Positions 10,017 to 20,707 of a DNA stretch of 64,000 bases are shown here, in pieces. The first letter of the stretch is position 1, and every line of letters begins with the position of its first letter. The position numbers and the translations under genes were made by a program. Location: contig NC_088911.1 of assembly GCF_963576675.1 (NCBI RefSeq), positions 128,839,929-128,903,928 of the forward strand, given 5' to 3'. The notes beneath the pieces are model-generated. The model saw only the letters and a program-made list of their open reading frames with translations, did not search any database and had not been told where the DNA came from. Source of the DNA: Euphorbia lathyris. Its lineage: Eukaryota > Streptophyta > Magnoliopsida > Malpighiales > Euphorbiaceae.

Positions 10017-11554
10017 TGTTGAGCGTTTTCCGCAAGTGCACGGTTTCGCTTGTAGTAATAAAAATATCGATCCCACAGAGAACGCTTTTTAACGAAAACT
10101 TATATTAATTTAGTTTAAATACGACTTAAGGTTTATTAAATAGATAAACGTTATTTGAAATTGGATTTGGTTTTGAAATTGCTAGAAATAGAATTAGATT
10201 AGAGTATTTAGATGTTAGAAATTATTTATGATTTAAAAGTTAATTTGCAAGACAGGAACTTTTAGAAAAACAAATAAATGTATTCGTTTGCATTAAGCAA
10301 AGAAAACAACTTTAAACTTTGTATAAATTATAACGATGAAATAAATGACGGAACCTCTAATTAATTGGCTTTGAACGCGACAAAACCCTTTCGGGATAGT
10401 TGCCCTTAATCAAATTAAAACTCTTTCGAGATGATAATTTGCCTAAGTGTTCAACAAAGTTTCCTTGTAATGATTTTGAATTCAACTGCGTATTAATGAA
10501 AACACCAGCCTCACTTATATTGGATTGGTTACCATAAGTGCTGCATAACGATTTGTCGAATAGAACGGACTTTATTAGATGAAATATAAATTGATACAAG
10601 TTTACAGAGTGAAATCGCATGGACCCTTCGAGGGCGTGCAAGTGAACGGATGATCAGTCCCTTCCTTGGGTTTCCTTAGAGGTTGTCAGGCTCAGGGGCG
10701 GATCCTTTTACTAATTCTTCTCGCCGAATCTTTGGAATGGAGAATAATCTCATCTACCACCAAAATGTAAACTAAACTGGAACAATGTCTAAATGCTACT
10801 AAACTTGTTATTATTGAGTAAACAATGTGTGTACAGCATATTGCTTTGAACAGAAATAAAATCTAAACTCTGACTCTTTTCTGAGTCAGAGTTTCTGCAT
10901 AAACTCTGCACTAATCTAACTCTTCTCAATATTACATTACATAACATAACATAACATATTATCCTAACATCAACAACTTTTCTCTCCTTATCAACTCTTT
11001 ATTTATAGATGTTGAAGGGTTGTGACTGAAGTGATGTGTCCTTTGTGAAGAGTCGTATCCGTTGTGAAAAATTGTGTTTGTTCTGAAGAGACGTCTTTAT
11101 CCACCCGAAAGAACGCGTTTCTTGGATTTTAACATGTGTTCATTGTATTTTGGCAGAATTTCTGCACTTACCGAGAATGGAGATCCTCGGCCGTGAATAA
11201 GGGAGCATTAAGTTGAGCTTTGGACGAAGGGAGGAAGTAGTTGAACCACGCGTGTCGCGGCCGCGGGTGGTGGATTCGCTGTCGCGGCTCGCTGTGTTTT
11301 TCACTTCTTAGCTCTCGTTCGTGTTCTTGACTTGACACTTTTGATTTACATCGTCTTTGACTCCTTTTGTAGGGTTTTTCTTCTGTTTTTGATCCTTTTT
11401 CGTTCATATTTGGATTTTACCAAATATTTAGGTACCTTGCAAGAAAGAAAGATATTTGAGAGTAAAAGTAATCTAAATAGATATAAATACCACAAATTCG
11501 TAATAAAAATGATGTAAATATTAATGATATTTTAGGTATATTTTGGGCTTAACA
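10017..11554 (-). repeat. 3' LTR of the nested element
   Basis: On the plus strand it begins TGTTGAGCGTTTTCC and ends GGGCTTAACA. Near 11170-11300 it contains GC-rich dyads, including CCGAGAAT with ATCCTCGG and two TGTCGCGGC copies. A 94-codon frame at 10357-10641 is the same in both LTRs but is not kept in the diverged LTR at 20708-22156, so I do not call it a gene. Confidence 0.92.
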
Positions 11555-11569
11555 AATCTCCACACTTAA
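11555..11569 (-). other. Polypurine tract of the nested element
   Basis: On the minus strand, TTAAGTGTGGAGATT directly precedes the 3' LTR. The host element has the related AAGTATAGGAGTG before its LTR at 20708. Confidence 0.75.
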
Positions 11570-11894
11570 TCTTTTGCTAGTCCCGAGCAAAATTTCACTG
11601 AACTTATTCTTTAACTAATCTCTTTATGAAAATAAAACATATATCTTTGTGTTTACCTTTTAAATTAGTTAAGCCGAAAAGACTAACTTCGCATGGCAAA
11701 TTTATACGCAAAATATCAAACTAACTTAGTATAAATACGATATGTCATTCGTCTTGTATTTTAATGTTTAAATTGAAGTATTCGGGACGATGTAAGCACG
11801 CATGTTATTGAGTCTTTCATCTCAAGGCATTTCAAAGCACCGAATTTCCTTTCCCAAACCTAAATTATGATATATGAGTATTAAGTTTAATTTA

Positions 11895-12165
11895 CTTGCT
11901 TAGTTACGCCCGTGATAAGGGTGGTCTCGATCGTAACTTTATATGCATTTGATTTGTGTTCGCTTAAGAGGTACCGACCATGCCATGGGTGGACGCAATC
12001 GTTACTTTAAACTTTAAACACGCTTAATTTTTCTTATTTAAACGTTCCTTCCATACCTCGATTGTGATAAGGGTGGTCGCAACCGTGGCTAAAAGTACGC
12101 TTTACTTATTTATTTCTTCCCTTTCATACCTCGACTGTGATAAGGTTGGTCTCAATCGTGGCCAA
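11895..12165 (-). repeat. Four spaced copies of a TGATAAGGGTGGTCGCAACCGTGGC-like unit
   Basis: Copies lie near 11910-11937, 11967-11994, 12065-12091 and 12136-12163. Each has a core like GTGATAAGGGTGGTC followed by an (A/T)CGT-containing tail. Spacing is about 55-100 bp. The same four-copy arrangement recurs in the host element at 20055-20335, upstream of its 3' LTR. It appears to be a family-specific 3'-internal array of unknown role. Confidence 0.75.
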
Positions 12166-14500
12166 AAGTTAAGAATATGATTTATTGATTAATTAATATG
12201 AATTGGGAAAAAGAAACTTAGCACATTCATCCTATATTGACTTAAAATTCAACATGTATTATGGCTATAGTTTCCTTAAAAACTTCAATTGGTGTTAATG
12301 TAAGACAAAATCAAAACCGAGCTAAAAATTGTTAGTTCAATTTAATGCCTATAAACCTAATTGAAAATTTAAAATAAGATTTATTGTATCATAAATTTCA
12401 TGATTATAAAATAGAGATTGAAAATAAAGAATTTATTACTTAAATATATTCACTCGAGACAATTTTTTACTTAAAATCGTGTCGAAGATTTGTGAAAAAT
12501 ATTACCCGTATAGAAATATTTATTTCTATCGATAATGATAACCTAAAAAATAATCATAAAAGAAATTTAACTTATGATTAATATAAATGTATAAAAATGT
12601 TAAGTTTATAAAAGTGTTGCAATATACGTTGGATTTGCATAAAACAAGTGTTGCATTTATAAATGTTGCTTTAAAAATTATTCTTATTCGTTGCATTTAT
12701 TCGTACTAAAAATGATATATGTATATATCTCCTCCCACACTTAAATTGGACCATGTCCTCATTGGTGCAAAATTGATAAAACACGAAAAAAAAATGGTAC
12801 GAAAATAAATCATACGAATGAAGAAAGAAAAAGTATGAAATTAAAGTATCCAAATTAAGATATTAAAAGTGTACCAAACATAATATAAAATAGGTGTATT
12901 GTAACAAATCAAAATAAATGAGTAAAGAAAAGAGTAGATATAACCTGATTACGTGATCGAGAATCCGGTGGAGACGGTGTGGTCACTATGCCTTGACGAC
13001 GGAAAAATGATAAGAACCGGCGTCGGGTTGACGTGTGTTCTCTCCTTAAAGTATGATATTGGTGCCCACCACGGATCATCTTTGGAATGCTTGTAACAAT
13101 ATCATCTAACCATACTTTTATGCTTGTGTGTAGGAAACAACACGCCCTTGTGCATCTGCTTCATCGTCATATGGCGTATCGTCATCCTTACCAAAAATGG
13201 GCTGCTCATTACCATCCTCTGTAATACCATGGCCCTGTGAACTTGTAGTACCAACATCGAACTTGCAAAACTGTAATCAAAGTACGCATAGTAACATGCT
13301 TATGTGTCGAAACTGGAAGCATGGACTATTAGTCTGTAGGAGTGTGCTACAAGTGTACTTTAAATTCGGCTAAACGAGGCAAAATATGTCCAAACCGAAT
13401 ACGCATCTCGTCATCCCCAACGTCATAAATTAACTTAAATCCCTAAATGTAATCCTCTCATTCCTTTGTAGCATGGGAAAGAGTAATCTACGTTGTTTAG
13501 GCATTTTAAGCTACGAATGTTGTTGTTGGGAAAGAATTAAAAAAAAAATATGGTAAAAGTAAAGGTGATATGGTGTGGATTTAATTGTACGGGGAAGAGA
13601 TTGGGTTGTGTAATTGGGAAAAAATAGAAAGTGATGTTAGGTTTGTGTAAGGGATAGGTATATATAGGGGTAAAATATAGGTGTTTAGGAGTTATGGAAG
13701 GAATAGGAATTGGCTCAATTGAAGTCAAAAATCCGAAACTGGTGGCTCTACAGGCCGCGTGTCGCAACCGAGGATACCCATCCGCGGCCGCGGCACCCGG
13801 TATTCAGAGAAATTTTCTCTGAATTTTCTTGCGTTGCTCGCTGAAGTTACCGAGAATTTGACATTCTCGGCCGCGGATCAGCCCCTGATCATCCATATTT
13901 TGCATTTTAACTCTGTTTTGTGTAATTTCTTGAGAAATTATATCCTGAACTCCTTGAAAATGTAATCTGTACTTAAAAACATAAATGTAAAACATTAAAT
14001 GATAAGGAAAACCAAAGGTTTGTCCTTATTAATGGAAAAAACAAATGATATAAGTAATTCAATGAAGATAAGAATAGCAAAGGTCATGAAAAAAACATTA
14101 AGAAGTTAAATGAATCTATATTTAGTCATTTACATTTAATTTAGTCATGTACTTATTAATGTCTTATTTAATAGATTCAGAAGATGTTAAATATAAACTG
14201 AGAATTATTGTCATCGATTAATTATCTCTGAGAAAATTTAAACAGACATAAAACTAGTACTCAGACGAAATAATAAAAAGAATGGATTTATTATTATTGC
14301 ATGAAATAAATATGAATTTAATTATAAACAAACAAACCTATTTACATACTGTGTGAAAACAAAAATACTAAACAACAGAAGGGCAAATTAAAACGTCATC
14401 CCGTTGAATTGTGGGCCAATCCGGAAAACATTTTTAACCAGGCCCGATAACGATCAATCTTTGCCTACACGAAGATCTGTCTTTCTTCTGCAGAAAGAAA
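12166..14500 (-). other. Non-coding internal region of the nested element
   Basis: No coding motif is seen. Near 12730-12765 the minus strand has AATTTAAGTGTGGGAGG next to a TGAGGACATGG segment, which is also found at 19465-19495 in the host element. An AAGTGTGGGGAGG-type purine run after ORF1 is common in this lineage. A second set of dyads lies at 13740-13885. Confidence 0.55.
13740..13885. repeat. GC-rich dyads in the nested element
   Basis: Two stand out. GTGTCGCAACCGAGGAT pairs with ATCCGCGGCCGCGGCAC (about 13759-13796), and CCGAGAAT pairs with ATTCTCGG (about 13851-13872). Arms differ from the dyads at 7199 and 15608, but pairing is largely kept. Confidence 0.7.
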
Positions 14501-15352
14501 TTATGGGCCAATCCTAAAAACATTTTTAACCAGGCCCTCTTTTTCCATGTATTCATAATCCATAAATGGAAAGGGTTCTGGATCGGTCCACGGAACATCG
14601 ACTAATCCTTTCGCTCCGAGTATAATGCCACAGATTATATTCCCATATCCCATTGAATTTCTCCCTTTCAACCTAGAAGCGGCTACCAGACCGTCCATCA
14701 AAATCTTCGATGAATTTATGGTATTGCCTCGGAAGATGTCGCCTAAGACATACAGGTCTGTGTCTTGGACCATACTACTAGAAGTGCGTCCAAACAAACT
14801 GTGACACAAGAATTTATGTAAATAAACCATAGAATTGGATTTGATACTTTTATTGTAGGCGAGTCTGGGATTGAAACGCCAAAAACCAGTTAGCATTCGC
14901 CAAATGTCTCTAGACGTCATATTTCTGACAGGACGATGTGTGGATGTATCCCGTAGGGGAAAACCAAACCAGGCATGTAACTCTGGTTAGCCAAATGTGT
15001 AAGTTTTGCCGTCGTGGTGAAAACTAAGACGCATCCGACGTTTGTTAACAAAACGTACAGAATAGAGAAATTCCAGAATCCAATCTCTAATTATTGGAAA
15101 TTTCATATGAGCAAACTTAGTCCACCCCAATTTCTCCAAATAGCGATTCATATCGTCGCTTATTCCGAGTTCATCATTCAAGAACTCGTCCATATATAAC
15201 ATCCCGACGGGCATTGTATATCGAAATTGATAATAACGGCGTCCCTCATCATGATTATACACCGGAAAGAAACAACCATAGCGTGCTGATAAGTCAGGAC
15301 GTTTATTGTCTGAAACAGAAATCATGGTGTTTGAAAATAGGTAAGGAAGCAA
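14501..15352 (-). pseudogene. ORF1-like plant transposon protein, one in-frame TAA
   Basis: The ATG-led frame at 15352 runs 121 codons (FRYTMPVGMLYMDEFL, LGWTKFAHMKFP, FLYSVRFVNKRR) to a TAA at 14987-14989. It then continues in the same frame through LHAWFGFP, FWRFNPRLAYNKS and NIICGIILGAKG to 14501, about 283 codons in all. The stop is where related copies appear to read glutamine, a C-to-T change. The domain matches the plant transposon protein at 800-1968 in overall style. It is the only coding content of this element and its role is unknown. Confidence 0.65.
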
Positions 15353-15599
15353 AGTTCTCTGAACTTTGTTTCTGGGTAATAAAGATATAAGAAAATCAGA
15401 GATTTATGACAGAGATGAAAAGAATGTAACAGAACTTTGATCCTCTATAACTTATTTATAAAATTATAGGATGAAAGTAGGTGTTGTTTTGATGTGAAAA
15501 GGTGTTAATCAAACCTCCTAAAGATGAAGAAACTCAATTTTTCGTTTCTGAAAAGTTGTGTCTGCAGGAAAAGAAGAATACAGGTCTGATTCTGCAGGA

Positions 15600-15870
15600 A
15601 TTCACCGTGTCGCGACCGAGGATACTGAGACGCGGTCGCGGCACGCTTATTTTATTTTATTTTTTTTTTGCTACTGTTACAGAGAATTTCGATCCTCAGC
15701 CGAGGATTTCAATCCTCGGTAAGTTCATAAATTTTTATTTTCTCTTCATTTCCCTTGAAATTTTAAAATTCTGAATTCTCAACTGAGAATTCAGATTCTC
15801 TGTAAGTTCAGAAATTTATAACGCAAAGAAAGTAAAATTCTCAACTGAGAATTCATATTCTCAGTAAGTT
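15600..15870. repeat. Cluster of GC-rich and AT-rich dyads upstream of ORF1
   Basis: GTGTCGCGACCG pairs with CGGTCGCGGCAC (about 15608-15645). CCGAGGAT-TTCA-ATCCTCGG is a perfect short hairpin (about 15701-15720). GAATTCTC-AACT-GAGAATTC and a second related copy lie at about 15773-15870. Each is followed by the same GTAAGTTCA(G/T)AAAT segment, so the cluster is a diverged tandem repeat of hairpins. Confidence 0.75.
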
Positions 15871-16848
15871 CAGAAATATATTTTTTTGTTCCTTTTGCTT
15901 GGACAAACTTAGAACATGACTTAAATAAATTTTTATTGATTTAAAACTCGAAATACGCATATTTAAAAACTAAAAATTATAAATTATAAACAAATGTAAA
16001 TTAAATTTAAAACAAGTAAAGATGAAAATAAAACAACAAACGAGACTAAAGATAAACAACAAAAGGTTTGAAAACTTACCTGGAGATAATTTCAATTTGG
16101 AATCAAAAATTAGAATTACATCCCAAATCTTTGAAATTATTATTATATATATTTTTTCTTTCTTTTGGGTTTTTTTATTTTTTTGGTATTTTCTTTTTTT
16201 TAGGCCCCCTTTTTTTTTTAGCGTTTTCTCAAATTAAGGATTAATGATTTCGGTTGAATGCCCGAACTTTTGGTTCCGTACGTGAACAAAAACTACGTAC
16301 ATTAACTGAAACTTTCAAAACTATATTAAAAGTATACAATTCTTTCCCGGCGAATAAGGTAATTTCATCCTACTTGTTCATCTGTCTGAGAAGATTTTCC
16401 ATGGTGATTTCTTAGAGAGATAAATGTAGGTGTTTTAAGGGAATGATAAAAAGGAAATTATTTGGGTTTAGTGTAGGAATTGAATAAATTTCTTAACAAA
16501 GAGATATGATGTTTTGGTGAAGGGTTAAGTTTATAGAAAAGGGTTAAAGGTTTTAGAAGAGATTATTCAAATTTCCCTTCTATGATATATCTGTTAACTG
16601 GATTTCTTTTCTGTAGACTCCTTCTGTGAATTTTAACTGATGATCAAATCTCCAGTTTATCTTTGAAAAAACTTGGATTTTCTTATCTGCAAACATTTAA
16701 TTGCAAACGTTAAATAACAATGAGGATTTAGTCTTAGTGACCATCCTCAATAAATAAATAAAAACTATAAAAATAAATAAATAGATATGTAAACCAAAGT
16801 TCGAAATAAAAGACGAAAAAAACATAAATTTTTGTTAAAAATTTGGCG
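15871..16848 (-). other. Leader of the nested element
   Basis: This is non-coding. Around 16230-16300 it is the inverted counterpart of the host leader at 6486-6560, sharing AGTTCGGGCATTCAACCG on the minus strand. That similarity is what identifies the segment right of 6485 as an element interior. Confidence 0.65.
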
Positions 16849-16867
16849 TTCCCCGGCAACAGCGCCA
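16849..16867 (-). other. Primer-binding site, tRNA-Asp type
   Basis: On the minus strand TGGCGCTGTTGCCGGGGAA matches the tRNA-Asp complement with one difference from the site at 4632-4649. It sits 6 bp inside the 5' LTR. Confidence 0.88.
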
Positions 16868-16873
16868 AAAACT

Positions 16874-18426
16874 TGTTGAGCGATTTCCGCAAGTGCACGG
16901 TTTCGCTTGTAGTAATAAAAATATCGATCCCACAGAGAACGCTTTTTAACGAAAACTTATATTAATTTAGTTTAAATACGACTTAAGGTTTATTAAATAG
17001 ATAAACGTTATTTGAAATTGGATTTGGTTTTGAAATTGCTAGAAATAGAATTAGATTAGAGTATTTAGATGTTAGAAATTATTTATGATTTAAAAGTTAA
17101 TTTGCAAGACAGGAACGTTTAGAACTTTTAGAAAAACAAATAAATGTATTCGTTTGCATTAAGCAAAGAAAACAACTTTAAACTTTGTATAAATTATAAC
17201 GATGAAATAAATGACGGAACCTCTAATTAATTGGCTTTGAACGCGACAAAACCCTTTCGGGATAGTTGCCCTTAATCAAATTAAAACTCTTTCGAGATGA
17301 TAATTTGCCTAAGTGTTCAACAAAGTTTCCTTGTAATGATTTTGAATTCAACTGCGTATTAATGAAAACACCAGCCTCACTTATATTGGATTGGTTACCA
17401 TAAGTGCTGCATAACGATTTGTCGAATAGAACGGACTTTATTAGATGAAATATAAATTGATACAAGTTTACAGAGTGAAATCGCATGGACCCTTCGAGGG
17501 CGTGCAAGTGAACGGATGATCAGTCCCTTCCTTGGGTTTCCTTAGAGGTTGTCAGGCTCAGGGGCGGATCCTTTTACTAATTCTTCTCGCCGAATCTTTG
17601 GAATGGAGAATAATCTCATCTACCACCAAAATGTAAACTAAACTGGAACAATGTCTAAATGCTACTAAACTTGTTATTATTGAGTAAACAATGTGTGTAC
17701 AGCATATTGCTTTGAACAGAAATAAAATCTAAACTCTGACTCTTTTCTGAGTCAGAGTTTCTGCATAAACTCTGCACTAATCTAACTCTTCTCAATATTA
17801 CATTACATTACATAACATAACATAACATATTATCCTAACATCAACAATTTTTCTCTCCTTATCAACTCTTTATTTATAGATGTTGAAGGGTTGTGACTGA
17901 AGTGATGTGTCCTTTGTGAAGAGTCGTATCCGTTGTGAAAAATTGTGTTTGTTCTGAAGAGACGTCTTTATCCACCCGAAAGAACGCGTTTCTTGGATTT
18001 TAACATGTGTTCATTGTACTTTGGCAGAATTTCTGCACTTACCGAGAATGGAGATCCTCGGCCGTGAATGGGGGAGCATTAAGTTGAGCTTTGGACGAAG
18101 GGAGGAAGTAGTTGAACCACGCGTGTCGCGGCCGCGGGTGGTGGATTCGTTGTCGCGGCTCGCTGTGTTTTTCACTTCTTAGCTCTCGTTCGTGTTCTTG
18201 ACTTGGCGCTTTTGATTTACGTCGTCTTTGACTCCTTTTGTAGGGTTTTTCTTCTGTTTTTTTATCCTTTTTCGTTCATATTTGGATTTTACCAAATATT
18301 TAGGTACCTTGCAAGAAAGAAAGATATTTGAGAGTAAAAGTAATCTAAACAGATATAAATACCACAAATTCGTAATAAAAATGATGTAAATATTAATGAT
18401 ATTTTAGGTATATTTTGGGCTTAACA
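16874..18426 (-). repeat. 5' LTR of the nested element (1,553 bp)
   Basis: It is nearly identical to 10017-11554, with a 9-bp insertion near 17117 and a 5-bp change in an ATTAC/ATAAC run near 17805. It ends GGGCTTAACA followed by the ATTTC duplication. Confidence 0.92.
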
Positions 18427-18431
18427 ATTTC

Positions 18432-19245
18432 GAAATTTGGGTAAAATTTATGAAGTTGGGTATGAAGAGATGAGTATTTGGTTTGGCTTTCCTACATAAA
18501 ATTTTATTGCTAAACCTAAGAATTTCCAAACCAATCCGGTTTGGAAATATTTGACTGATTTGGATGGATTTAATTCCCAAGAACACTTCTAGCAAGCTCA
18601 TTAAGGATAATTCTATTTCCTATTTCCATAAATTTTTATCCTATTCTCTTTTTGGGCGTGTTGAAGGGTAGAAGGTTCAAAGTCGGGATTTGTTCGTCTT
18701 GAATTGCATTTTTATAGGATTGGTGTAGATAGCTTTGGAATGATTTTTGATTTTTTAGTCCATACCTCCGTTTCAACCAATAAGCAAGTTCCTTTGGGTA
18801 ATTTGATTACGGGTATTGTTTTGGGTGCTACGGGTAGTTTGGGGCAATTTCAATCACTTCCTCGTGATTATTTTTCCGATGTTGGATTATGCCACACTTT
18901 TATAAGATAGTTTAGTAGTTAGCCATGGTACGCCTTCAATTAGATCTTACGAGGCTAGGCCGGCTAGTTTATTTGCAAGTTCGGGTGTTGGTACTTCGAA
19001 TTCACATGGGCAAGGTATTCACGAGGAGGACAATGAGAAAGCGGTGAGGATGAGGAAAGACATGAAGATGAGGCACCACGTGACGACGTCAGGTTCAATA
19101 TAGATGAAGTTGTGGGTTGGCAACAAGTTTTGGATCACGTATACAGATATTGGCGCAATTCCCGCAACAAGCACCAACAATAGACAAATGAATTCAAGGA
19201 TTGATGACATTCACAAACACATCAAACAATTTGAGGAAGGAACAT
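18432..19245 (+). pseudogene. Remainder of the host element's ORF1-like gene
   Basis: This continues the piece ending at 10016. Readable segments include MSIWFGFPT (compare WFGFPL in the nested copy) and NLITGIVLGATG (compare NIICGIILGAKG). A degraded acidic C-terminal section ends near 19245. Several stops are present. The position after ORF1 at 19465-19495 carries the conserved AATTTAAGTGTAGGAGG purine run. Confidence 0.6.
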
Positions 19246-20054
19246 AAATTCACTCGTCGACGGTTAATGTCATATTTCCGCCGCTAGGGAGTCGATTCGA
19301 CACGATCTCCACCAGATTCTCCTTCACATTCAGGTTTTATCTTTCCTTACTTTTTAGTCTATTTCTATTTTTATTTTCATATTTTTTTGCTTGTTTGTTT
19401 AGTACTCGTTTATTTCAGTTTAATTTCGTACTCCATCTTTTATGAATTATCAATTTTTGCCTAATGAGGACATTGCCCAATTTAAGTGTAGGAGGCGATA
19501 GTTCATTTATCTTATTTTGAGTACGAATGTTTGTCAAATTATTTTTGCATACATATTTTCGCTTACGTAAAAATAATAATAATACATGTTACATATGCTA
19601 AAAAATTATTATAAGTAAAATTTATACCATATACTATTAAGGTTATCAATATGTTAGAAATATTTAAATATTTCTACAAGGGCAACAATATTGAACATTA
19701 TTAAAACATCTCCGAAACGATTTTATAAAGAAAAAGTCTTGAGTGAATGTATATAAGTAATAAATTCTTTATTTCGATTTTTCTTTTATATTATGCTAAT
19801 GCATGATAAATATAATTCTTATTTCTATTTTTTCAATTAGGTTTATAGACATTAATAAAACTAGCATTTTTTAGCTTTTGCTTGGTTTGATTCCGTCTTA
19901 CTTTAAAAACTCAATTGAAGTTTTTAGGGAAACTATAGCCATAATACATGTTGATTTTAAGTCAATATAGGATGAATGTACTCTTTTCTTTCCCATTTAA
20001 TTTTTTTTTTTTGTTTTATAACTCATATTAATTTAATTAAGTAATCATATTCTT
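19246..20054 (+). other. Non-coding internal region of the host element
   Basis: It is AT-rich and includes the TGAGGACATTGCCCAATTTA segment at about 19465-19485, shared in inverted form with the nested element at 12740-12765. Nothing else is recognised. Confidence 0.5.
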
Positions 20055-20335
20055 AACTTTTGGCCACGATTACGACCACCCATGTCATAGTCAAGGTATG
20101 AAAGGGGAGAACAATTAGTAAAACAGTACTTTTAGCCACGGTTGCGACCACCCTTATCACGATCGAGGTATGAAAAGAACGTTAAAATATAAATTAAAAG
20201 CAAAATAACGTGTCTAAAGTTTAAAGTCACGGTTGCGTCCACCCATGGCATGGTCGGGACCTCTTAAACGGACACAAGATGAAATATTTATAAAGTCACG
20301 ATCGAGACCATCCTTATCATGGGCGTGACTAGCAA
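20055..20335 (+). repeat. Four spaced copies of a CACGATTGCGACCACCCTTATCA-like unit
   Basis: Copies near 20063, 20136, 20227 and 20298 are the plus-strand equivalents of the array at 11895-12165. The core is close to CACGGTTGCGACCACCCTTA. Copy number and order are kept between the old and young elements. Confidence 0.75.
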
Positions 20336-20356
20336 ATAAGTTAACAAAAACCTAAA

Positions 20357-20358
<2 letters not shown>

Positions 20359-20396
<38 letters not shown>
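20359..20396. repeat. (TA)n microsatellite
   Basis: About 18 uninterrupted TA units inside the host element. Confidence 0.95.
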
Positions 20397-20400
<4 letters not shown>

Positions 20401-20694
20401 AGATAGTATAAGTTTGGGAAAAGGAAATTTTGTGCTTAGAAATGCCTTGAGACCGAAGATTAAAAACATGTGTGCTTACACCTGTCCCGAATGCTTCATT
20501 ACAAAAATTGCAATACAAGACGGATGATAGTCACTTTAATCCTAGCTAATTTGATGTTTTGCGTATAAATTTACCTTATGAGATTTATATTTTGGTTTAA
20601 TTAATTTAAAAATGTTATGCGGAAATGTATTCTATTTTTAAAAGATCGTTTGAAGGATAAATTTGATGATTTTGCTCGGGACTAGCAAAAGCTT

Positions 20695-20707
20695 AAGTAT
20701 AGGAGTG
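20695..20707 (+). other. Polypurine tract of the host element
   Basis: AAGTATAGGAGTG lies immediately before the 3' LTR. It is preceded by GGGACTAGCAAAAGC, which matches the nested element's segment before its own tract. Confidence 0.7.

Larger units (their letters stand above)
10017..18426 (-). mobile_element. Young nested pol-less LTR element of the same family (8.4 kb)
   Basis: The two LTRs (10017-11554 and 16874-18426) are nearly identical. I count about a dozen substitutions plus two or three small indels over 1.5 kb. A 5-bp duplication ATTTC at 10012-10016 and 18427-18431 flanks the element. A tRNA-Asp-type primer site lies at 16849-16867. The 5.3-kb interior encodes only an ORF1-like protein (14501-15352), with no gag or pol, so it must move with enzymes supplied by another element. 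It inserted into the ORF1-like gene of an older relative in the opposite orientation. Confidence 0.92.

Noticed and set aside
10357..10641. 94-codon frame identical in both LTRs of the nested element
   Set aside because: Identity follows from LTR duplication. The frame is not preserved in the older LTR at 20708-22156 and shows no known motif.
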